From contig JAPYXD010000698.1 in NCBI GenBank assembly GCA_030998225.1, positions 2,893,001-2,957,000 of the forward strand: DNA of 64,000 bases, written 5' to 3'. This document shows, piece after piece, positions 52,809-62,164 of this stretch. The notes below the pieces were generated by a model. The model was given only the letters and a program-made list of their open reading frames with translations. It searched no databases and was not told the DNA's origin. The translations under genes and the position numbers were made by a program. Every line of letters starts with the position of its first letter. Position 1 is the stretch's first letter. This stretch comes from Diplolepis rosae. Taxonomy: Eukaryota; Arthropoda; Insecta; Hymenoptera; Diplolepididae.

Positions 52809-53232
52809 GGTTAGAGCACAAAGAAGGCATGTTGTTTACACTTCAGCGAAATGACACATTCTGATTATTAGAGGAAAATGGTGACGCTTTAACATGAATA
52901 TAGTTACAAGATGGACCGATACGATTTAATAATAGTCATGCCATCTTTTTTCAAATCCCTAAAAACTTATTTGTACACTGAAAAGATCTCAGTTCATGAT
53001 GTTCTTATTGAACTAAATATGTTCAGATTGGAAGAAGGTGTATGAAGAAAGCTTCCTTAAACTTAGTAGCCTCGTCTATGTCGCCATATTTATGGTGGAA
53101 AGCGTGCTGCGTTGGCAGATCATTACGAGCAGAAGCTTTAAAAGTTTTAAGTTTACCTTCAACTTTTGCTGCATGTGAACGTACAAACAGCACATATGGA
53201 AGCGTGCAAAATAAAATTGGCACATATTCTAT

Positions 53233-53678
53233 TTTATGTGCCTCATCCGCGGAAACTCGTTTTTCCGTTACAGCTGAGAGTAAAGGAATGTTGTATATTC
53301 CGTTACAGAGGAATACAATGTAGAAATTGAATTGCGCATGCGCATATAGTCTTGCAGTGGAACGCAATCTTTTACTTATTCTTCTTCTTCTCACTTCATC
53401 TTGGTACAGCGTTAGCACCTTACTGGCAAAGCTTTGTACATTTAAACTGCGCATGCGTCTATTAGAATCCATTACTACTACACAAGATCGATAAAATCAA
53501 AATGGCCAACGCTGTACAAAGAAGAAGAAGAATAAGAAGAAGATTACGCTCCGCTGTGTCGTAATAGGCGCTTGCGCAATTCAATTTTTACATTAAATTC
53601 CTCTCTAGCGTAATACACAAAATTACGCTACTCTCAACTGTAGCGTAAAAACGAGTTTACGCGCCGGAGGCACATAAA
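53233..53678. mobile_element. Foldback with GCGCATGCGC motifs, copy 1
   Basis: Ends TTTATGTGCCTC and inverse; arms carry TTTTTCCGTTACAG/CTGTAGCGTAAAAACG pairs, GTGGAACGCAATC and GAAGAAGAAGAATAAGAAG tracts. GCGCATGCGC-type palindromes lie near both inner arms (53330, 53449). Half copies are at 56020-56345 and 56693-57035. Inserted in the hAT tail region. Confidence 0.72.
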
Positions 53679-53959
53679 CGTATTTTTTGTTTAAGAAAAT
53701 ATTTTATTTTTCCAGTACTTAGATTCAAGTGAAAAATCAAAACCAAATCTCCTTGAAAAGAAACTTTCTGATGAAGCAATAAATGATGACGAGTTGTATC
53801 AAATGGAAGCAGACGAATTAGATGAAGAAATTACTGTACATATGGAAACAGATGTGAATGCACATGAACAGAACGAATTTGAGGTTTTAATGGAGGGAAA
53901 TGAAATGATGCAACAACTCGAGAGTTTTACAAATTATAATATAGAGTAGGAGACTTAAA

Positions 53960-54372
53960 GTATTTCAGCTAAAGGTTTAAAGAACTTAGAATGATTCTAA
54001 AAATGTGATTATATTCTACGTCTAGGGCGTTTGTATTATGTCTCTTATGTCTTCGGAAGAGAAACTTATAAAAATAGTATTTTTAATAATAAAATACAGA
54101 AGTCTAAATAGTTCTAAACAATTTTAAAGATTGATTATAATGTGCAATGTCTGCAAAAGTCATAAAACTTAAGATATAGCGAATTTAGACTGATTCTAAA
54201 AATGTGATTCTACTTTAACTCCACTACTACTACGACGTGTATTATGTCTTCAGAAGACAAACTCATAAAAATAGTATTTTAAATAATAAAATACAGAAGT
54301 CTTTGAATAGTCCTAAAGAATTTTAAAGACTGATTATAACGTACAATGTCTGCAAAAGTCACAAACATAAAT
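53960..54372. repeat. Tandem duplication, unit about 205 bp
   Basis: GATTCTAAAAATGTGATT ... CAATGTCTGCAAAAGTCA occurs twice with about 85 percent similarity by eye. It follows the hAT coding tail and may be its 3' region. Nothing coding. Confidence 0.7.
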
Positions 54373-54544
54373 TTAATAGTATATTACGTGCTTAGGCGCA
54401 AAATGAGGGCTAATGTGTGACGAGCGACAATGCTCCCAGGAGATTGAAGCCGAGGTGCGATCAGTCCTGCGAGGATTGTCGCGAGTCTCGTAATTTCTCG
54501 AATTGTGTGCAATGCCACGTATATTTCTATTTCATTCTTTTTTT
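54373..54544. other. Unassigned spacer
   Basis: GC-richer patch (54400-54480) with CGAGCGACAATGCTCCCAGG; nothing recognised. Confidence 0.25.
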
Positions 54545-56435
54545 TTCAAATGGATAAAGCATATTGATCTATTTCAAACTATGGACAAAGGTGGACAAAA
54601 TAGTTGTAGTTTATGAAAAATATTTTTTGGTCCAGCTCCTTATATTTTATCTCTTCTAAAATGGCGGAAAACTATGGAAATTTGGAAAAATACGCGTTTT
54701 TTCATGACATTTCTAAGATAATTGGATAATACACGGAATTTATTGATCAAACTGTCAAAGTTTGATTGATTAATTATGTACAGACCTCTTCTAGTATATG
54801 TAATGACTTAATTAATGGCGGATTCAATATGGTGCTTGGAGAACTTGGGAAATACCCATTTTTTCCAAGATTATCGTTGATGAAAATTCCTGAATTTTTA
54901 TTAAATTCAATTTTCCTATGTTTCTTTGCACATTATATAAAAATCCGGTGACAGTGTTAGAAAATTCAAAATGGCGGATCCAATATGGCGATTCGAATAT
55001 TGAAGATTTAATAATATGCTAATGAAAGAAGTATTTTTGTATTTTATGTAAAATTTGTGATCAAAATTGTCTTCAGTCATTTTTTGATTGAGATCGTTAA
55101 TTCAGCGGAAAAAAATCGTAAATTTCTGAATTTATATTTCACGATCTGCTTATTCTCCAATGCTTGATGTATGTGGCTAAATGAAGTTGGATGATGGATT
55201 TAGTAAATGAGTATATTGAATCAATATGATCTATTTTAGAGTGAATGAGTGGATCGAATCAATATGATCTATTTTAGAAAATAAGAAAAATTCTCATTTT
55301 GGTCGTAATAAATATCAATTCATTTGGTTAAAAAATTATATACTTTTTTTTGTCACATATCAGTCATACCAGTAGTGGAATTTTGAATCAAGAAACTTCT
55401 GTATGAGATTGAATTCGTTAAGTAGATCAAATAATCACTTGTGACCATTACGTTATGAAAACTAAGCCAAGTAGAAGTCGAATAACTTCATTTAGCCACA
55501 TACATCAAGCGTTGGAGAATTCAGAACTTTACGAATTTTTTCCGCTGATTTAGCGATCTCAACCAAAAAATGTCAATAGACATTTTTGATCACATATTTT
55601 ACATAAAATACGAAAATATTTTTTTCATTAGCATATTATTCAATCTTCAATATTCGAACCGCCATATTGGATCTGCCATTTTGAATTTTCTAACACTGTC
55701 ACCGGATTTGCATATAATGTGCCAAGAAACATAGGAAAGTTGATTTTAATAAAGGTTCAGGAATTTTCATCAACGATAATCTTGAAAAAAATCGGTATTT
55801 CCCAAGTTCTCCAAGCGCCATATTGAATCCGCCATTAATATGGTCATTACATATACTAGAAGAGGTCTCTACGTAATTAATCAATCAAACTTTGACAGTT
55901 TGATTAATAAAATTCCGTGTATTATCCAATTATCTTAGAAATGTCGTGAAAAAACGCGTATTTTTCCAAATTTCCATAGCATTCCGCCATTTTGGAAAAG
56001 ATAAAACATACATATACATCTAAACTAGTATTGTAGTTGTTTGCGGCGCTAGTCATTACACTTGATATGTCACGACTAGTCCCGGCCATTTTGATTTTAT
56101 CTATCTTGTGTAGTAGTAATGGATTTTAGTAGACGCATGCGCAGTTCAAATGTACAAGGCTTTGCCAGTTAGATGCTAACGCTGTACGAAGAAGAAGAAT
56201 AAGAAGGATTGAGCTTCGTTTCATGGCTATGGGTGCATGCGCAGTTCAATTTTTACATTTCATTCCTTTCTGGCGAAATGTACTACATTGCGCTACTGTT
56301 AACTGTAGCGAAAAAACGAGTTTGCGCGGCGGTGGCACATAAAATATTTTTCATAAACAACAACTATTTTGTCCACCTTTGTCCATAGTTTGAAATAGAT
56401 CAATATGCTTTATCCATTTGAAAAAAAAAGAATAA
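54545..56435. mobile_element. Long inverted repeat, about 1.9 kb
   Basis: Left arm 54545-55290 (TGGATAAAGCATATTGATCT onward) is matched by the reversed right arm 55300-56435; the arms pair for about 750 bases. The right arm is interrupted by a GCGCATGCGC half element at about 56020-56345. The 61-codon frames on each arm (54766+ and 55884-) are mirror copies, not genes. Confidence 0.82.
56020..56345. mobile_element. GCGCATGCGC-family half copy 2
   Basis: From CTAGTATTGTAGTTGTTTGC to GGTGGCACATAAAA; same order as 56693-57035. Interrupts the right arm of the 1.9-kb inverted repeat, so it inserted later. Confidence 0.7.
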
Positions 56436-56692
56436 AAAAAAAAATTTCAAATTTTCGGTACTTTCTTGAATAAAATCCGCCATATTGGTTTTCCAGTGCA
56501 CGATAACGTAATTTTGACTTCATAAATCGAAAGAGGAGACCCAAAACCATTATGTATACAAGGTTTGGTCATGATATATTCCCTTTTTCGCTTTGTCAAC
56601 AGGGGCCAAAAATGAGTTAAAAAATCTGTGTTTTTGGGCGTTAATGGGTTAAGTGACTTCGGTGCGGATACGAGTTTTTATGCGTACACTCG

Positions 56693-57035
56693 AATCTAAT
56701 CTAGTATTGTAGTTGTTTGCGGCGCTAGTCATTACACTTGATATTTCGAGACTAGTCCCAGCGATTTTGATTTTATCGACCTTGTGTAGTAGTAGCTTGT
56801 TGAAATAGAGCATGCGCAGTTCAAATGTACAAGGCTTTGTCAGTAGGGTGCTAACGCTGTACGAAGAAGAAGAAGAATAAGAACAACAAGAAGAAGATTC
56901 TGCTCCGCTGTAAGACTATATGCGCATGCGCAGTTCAATTTTTACATTATATTACTCTGTAACGGAATACACAACATTCCGTTACTCTCAGCTGTAACGG
57001 AAAAATGAGTTTCCGCGCTGGAGGCACATAAATGT
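56693..57035. mobile_element. GCGCATGCGC-family half copy 3
   Basis: From TCTAATCTAGTATTGTAGTT to GGAGGCACATAAATG. Contains GAGCATGCGCAGTT (about 56806) and ATGCGCATGCGCAGTT (about 56929), a long GAAGAAGAAGAATAAG tract, and CTGTAACGGAAAAATGAG pairing with CCGTTACTCTCAGC. Confidence 0.72.
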
Positions 57036-57412
57036 AATTATAGAACTCAAGTTATTTTTGCCCACATCCTTAATTATTTAATTTAAGACGAAATGAACTG
57101 AAAATATAGTGTTAATTATATAATACTTGATAAAATGTCCTTGAAATATTTATTTAAACTATATGTAGTTTGGATTTTCCCGCTTTTCTGTTTGAAACTT
57201 TGAAATATTTCATGAGACCACCAATTTTTCATGAAACTTTAGATTAGACCAAAGTTTCATGGCATTTGAAAACCCAATAAACGAAAGATCCCTAACCTGT
57301 AAGAAGAATAATTAGGCACCGAGTTTACATAAAACTAACAAGAAATTTATTAGACTTTTGCGTACAAATTTTATTCCTGAAAGTTTTTCGGTCTCTAATT
57401 TAATTTCAGAAA
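57036..57412. other. AT-rich spacer, no gene
   Basis: No open frame or repeat recognised; AATTTAATTTCAG at 57397-57409 could be an acceptor for the short GPGGIFVGCKVHG reading that follows. Confidence 0.3.
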
Positions 57413-57905
57413 GGAGAGTAAACAAAGTAAAAGGTCCTGGGGGTATCTTCGTAGGGTGCAAAGTGCATGGGCGGAAGGCGGTGTGGATGGGCCGAAATTA
57501 GGCGGTAAACTTGAAAGCGTCATACTTGGCAATATGCGTTAAAATTGACATCTTTTCGGGCTAGGCAACAGCAAACGTCCTGAATACATCTTCTCATTCC
57601 TTTCGGATCCCTCGTGGTCCAAGATCCTTGGCGGTGTTACGTTAATGAATAATAAACAAACAAAAAAACACGGCAATAAATCCCTAAATATACATACATA
57701 AATATCACAAAGAAAAACTAAAATACTTGACGCGAAACTTTGGATTTTATTTTACGTAATATATTTTATAAATATTTTCTGGACTTGTAAGATTAAAGCG
57801 AAGTTTAATTTATTTATAATCTTTTCTTCCACTAAATTTTCTTATCGTGTATTAAATGACCATGGTTTGTGCTAGATATCTATTGCTTTATGTAATAAAT
57901 TCTAA

Positions 57906-58112
57906 ATGTATAAGATCTACCAGCGGCAGACTCTAGTCGAACTACATGCGTGGTCTAACGCAAGACATAGTCAAGTGCCACGTAGAGGCTGTTCGACTTC
58001 TCCTTCAGCTTACCAAGTGGTCAAAAAGAATATTCCGAAAGGTTTTATTTCAGACTTCTTGGAATATTCCATGACTTTTGATAATTTTGGGTTGGAATAT
58101 TCGTATACATAA
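57906..58112 (+). other. 68-codon frame shared with the 380-bp array
   Basis: Reads MYKIYQRQTLVELHAW ... LEYSYT. The same frame is intact on the minus strand at 60998-60792 and 61378-61172, and broken by TAG in the unit at about 60618-60412. Against the array copies I count 7 amino-acid-changing and 4 silent differences in 68 codons, which gives no sign of purifying selection. Probably repeat sequence, not a gene. Confidence 0.35.
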
Positions 58113-60299
58113 TTAACTCACTTCATAAAGACTGAACAATCAAAGCTTATCCATCAGTAACATAAAGAACTTAACACCTTCGGAGTTTTTATTAACCTTT
58201 GACTCTAGTGCCAACTATCAACATCAATATTTATTTTCAATTCTTGATTAAGCGCTAATGCAAGTCCAGAATTTGATCTCAAGTATTGAAAATCAAAAAT
58301 TGCATTTTTTATCCAAAATATATGATACGAAATAAACGTCAAAATGCAAAATCGTTTGCTCAATTTAAGTCTACGATTGTTTTTATTTTTTGAGATATTT
58401 GGACGAATATGACTTTTTTAATGATGTAAATTATTAGAAAGTTACACAAATGTATTTTTGAGCGTCTGTATCACATTACAAGAAATAAATTTAAGGAGGT
58501 CATCTACCTTCGTGTCAAAATTTCTAGTCGATTTTCAACAATGGTTTGCGAAAAAATTACACATGATATCGAGGAACGGTTTGCCGTATATTATTAGCAC
58601 ACTCTTAGTCGACATTTTTTGCTTATATAACGGATAATACCGATTATTAGTTTAAGTAATAAGTAATAAAAATAACATATTTCATCACGTTCAAATTCGA
58701 TTTTTTTTTTAAACTCAACTCCTCGATTCTAGCTTAATAACTGGTGAAATGATTTAAAATATTTTAAGTATGTTCAGAATACATACGTAACACCTCCTAT
58801 GTTCATAAAACACATAAAAATTGCAGTTGTATTTTTTATTTTGACACTTTTTCTTTTTCCTCTCGCTTTTTGCCTGTGGACAATACTTTTACCGAATTTC
58901 GGTCGTAGACGCCCTTTTATGATCGGTCCTCTCAATTATCACGTTGGCTAGGTCAGAACACGAGCTTTTTGAAAAATATCCAAATCTTTCAGTAACAGTT
59001 TTAACAAAAAAAAAAAAAAAAAATCCAGCTGAAAACGGCTGCAAAAATTATTATAAAAAACTTTTTCGAAAAAGCACGTTTCCTGACCGAGCGATATGTC
59101 TGCTTAAAAATTAGAGAAAAGAAATCCCCGATGTTCTAAATATTCTAGACGGGCTTTTGCCAAAACTATGGAAAAGCGCCATTTTTAGAGAACCGCATTT
59201 AAGCCGCTGCACAAGTGCATGAAAAGGCCGCGAATGGCGTTCCACTACTCGTGAAATAACATATGTATTTGGTTAAATCCGTCCCTGGAAAAAAGAAACG
59301 ATTGACCAAATTTCTGTGAATTGCGCATCTTAAAATATACAATTAAAGGTTTTTGAATCTGCAGTTTTATCTGAAAACGACTGCAATGAAACATTGTTGA
59401 ATTCTATTTAGGACTTTTCAATCGTATAAATATGTCTTAATGACGTTGAATTGTAGTTTTAGAATTAAGTGATACAGTCCATAAAATTTAAATCGGCATG
59501 ATACGTTTTGTGAATTGTTCATCTCAATTGTGAAATTACGATTAAAATGAGTGAACAAAATTTTTACGAAACGAAGAAGCGTAAACAAAATTCAACAAAG
59601 TAATGATTTAATCGGTCTGGGTTCAAACTGACGATTGAAAAAGCTTAACAATTAAAATTCACAGCGATTTTAGCTTATCGCTTTTTATTTTCTGGGTTTA
59701 CAGGGCACATTTCTAGTACCGTCTAGATTCGAAATATGCAAAGAAAATCGATTTTTTGAAACCCGGAAGGTAGACGACCACCTTGAATGTAAGCAAAGTT
59801 ATTCACTTAAAAGTTATTAATTTTCAACGTTGAACAAGAATTAACTTACCCATTATTCGCTGAAGTCGCTTATTTCTTTTCCTGGTTCATTTTTCTACCA
59901 ATTAGAAGTACTAAAAAACTTGTTTCACCTCACAAAAACGTCGCAATGGCACTACCGCGAAAATGAACTACATGCAGTTCTGCACTGCTTAAAAAGCTAC
60001 GTAAGATGCTAATTTTAACGCATATTGCAAAGTATGTCGCTTTCATGTTTACCGCCTAATTTCGGCCCATCCACACCGACGTACGTCCATGAACTTTGCA
60101 CCCTACGAAGATACCTCCAGGACCTTGCTTCGTTTTCTGGCACAAGGATTCTAGACGACTCCTCCTAGTGTGGAACCACGTAGACATTTTCGAACTATTG
60201 TAAACTAGCCCCGAGTAACGGACTGAGTGGCCTAACCACACAGGTTATATGTTTGCACTATTAAGGGTTGACAATCCAAATTTTGTAAGGCATCCTTAT

Positions 60300-61520
60300 A
60301 TTTTATAACATATTTAAACTTCCCTTTAATCTTACAAGTCCAGAATATATTGATTTCCTCATTTTACTGATAGATAAGATTTGATTGTACAGCCTTTATG
60401 AAATAAGTTGATTATGTATACGAATATACCAACCCAAAATTATCAAAAATCATGGAATATTCCAAGAAGTTTGAAATTAAACCTTTCGGAATATTCTTTT
60501 TGACCACCTGGTAAGCTGACGGAAATGTCGAACAGCCTCTACGTGGCACTTGACTATGTCTTGTGTTAGACCACGCATGTAGTTCGACTAGAGTCTATCG
60601 CTGGTAGATCTTATACATTTAAAATTTATAACATAAAGCAATATATATCTTGCTCAAAACGTGGGCATTTAATAAACAAAGATTAGATATAAATTAAACT
60701 TCCCTTTAATGATACAAGTCCAGAACATAGTGATTTCCTCATTTTAGCGATAGATAAGCTTTGATTGTACAGCCTTTATGAAATAAGTTAATTATGTATA
60801 CGAATATGCCAACCCAAAATTATCAAAAATCATGGAATATTCCAAGAAGTTTGAAATAGAACCTTCTGGAATATTCTTTTTGACCACTTGGTAAGCTGAC
60901 GGAAATGTCGAACAGCCTCTACGTGGCACTTGACTATGTCTTGTGTTAGACCACGCATGTAGTTCGACTAGAGTCTGTCGCTGGTAGATCTTATACATTT
61001 AAAATTTATAACATAAAGCAATATACATCTAGCACAAAACGTGGGTATTTAATAAACAAAGATTAGATACAAATTAAACTTCCCTTTAATCTTACACGTC
61101 CAGAATATATTGATTTCCTCATTTTAGTGATAGATAAGCTTTGATTCTACAGCCTCTATGAAATAAGTTAATTATGTATACGAATATGCCAACCCAAAAT
61201 TATCAAAAATCATGGAATATTCCAAGAAGTTTGAAATAGAACCTTCTGGAATATTCTTTTTGACCACTTGGTAAGCTGACGGAAATGTCGAACAGCCTCT
61301 ACGTGGCACCTGACTATGTCTTGTGTTAGACCACGCATGTAGTTCGACTAGAGTCTGTCGCTGGTAGATCTTATACATTTAAAATTTATAACATAAAGCA
61401 ATATACATCTAGCACAAATCGTGGGTATTTAATGAACAAAGATTAAATATAAATTAAACTTCCCTATAATCATACAAGTCCAGAATTTATTGATTTCCTC
61501 ATTTTACTGATAGATAAGTT
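60300..61520. repeat. 380-bp tandem repeat array, about 3.2 units
   Basis: Units begin AAACTTCCCTTTAATCTTAC at about 60317, 60697, 61077 and a partial one at 61457; spacing is 380. Units 2 and 3 are nearly identical, unit 1 is more diverged. Satellite-like. Confidence 0.9.
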
Positions 61521-62070
61521 TATGTATTGTTATGTTGAAAAATGTTGAAACTTACAATTTTTATTAAATATATTAAGTAAAATAAAATCCAAAGTTTCGC
61601 GTCAAGAATTTTAGTTTTTTTTTGTGAATTTTGAGAATTTCTCAGTGGTTGAACGGTACTCTGGGACTAAGGGCTATTTTTAGATTGTATATTTAGGTAT
61701 TTATTACTGTGTTTATTTGTTTGTTTATTTTTCATTCACGTAACACCGCCAAGGATGACCTTGGACCACGAGGGATCCGGAAGTAATGAGAAGATGTATT
61801 CAGGACGTTTGCTGTTGCCTTGCACGAAAATATATCAATTTTAACGCATATTGCCAAGTATGTCGCACTCATGTTTACCGCCTAATTTCCGCCATAATTT
61901 ACCGATTATGGACGACTCCTCCACCTAGTCTGGAACTACGTAGACATTTTCGAACTATTGTAAACTAGCCCCGAGTAACGGACTGAGTGGCCTAACCACA
62001 CAGGTTATATGTTTGCACTATTAAGGGTTGACAATCCAAATTTTGTAAGGCATCCTTCTATTTTATATCA

Positions 62071-62164
62071 TATTTTTGATTGTATGAAAAACATCTTTAT
62101 ACTCATAAAAAGAAAGTAATCAATATGTGCGACTTTTCTGAATTAGTTGTATCATTTTTCGCAA
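62071..62164. other. Flank of the LINE insertion
   Basis: AT-rich; borders the poly(T). No target duplication can be tested because the LINE 5' end is outside the window. Confidence 0.3.

Larger units (their letters stand above)
51810..52973 (-). mobile_element. mariner element, 1164 bp, TSD TA, defective
   Basis: Inverted ends CAAATAAGTTTTGAGG and CAAATAAGTTTTTAGG, TA on both sides (51808-51809, 52974-52975). Inserted in the hAT transposase. It contains a minus-strand transposase remnant and a 287-bp foldback. Confidence 0.88.
51493..53949 (+). pseudogene. hAT transposase C-terminal half, broken by two transposons
   Basis: Segments: 51493-51807 (FTCSAFTKIRQHV...GHYASNILDPMKRGKNL), 52976-53232 (SSMSPYLWWKACC, ALKVLSLPSTFAACERTNST: the hAT dimerisation region, normally P-x-x-SAACERxxST) and 53717-53949 (acidic tail ending LESFTNYNIE, preceded by a TTTTTCCAG acceptor). 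The first two join in frame through one TA when the mariner is removed (SSYYV-YTEKISVHDV), followed by a single-base frameshift near 53040. A foldback (53233-53678) separates segments two and three. Linking the tail to this transposase is inference. Confidence 0.72.
57413..62070. mobile_element. Complex composite repeat with inverted arms and tandem array
   Basis: 57413-57600 matches 60010-60130 in reverse (both read GPGGIFVGCKVHGR and VWMGRN). 57500-57790 also matches 61540-61890 in reverse, and 57900-58130 matches each unit of the 380-bp array in reverse. 60160-60310 recurs directly at 61910-62070. No transposase or RT is seen, so the family is unassigned. The internal 58130-60000 stretch is AT-rich, with an A17 tract near 59010 and no recognised content. 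Confidence 0.6.

Noticed and set aside
54766..55884. Paired 61-codon frames on the 1.9-kb inverted repeat
   Set aside because: Mirror copies of the same arm sequence; AT-rich, no domain, not a gene pair.
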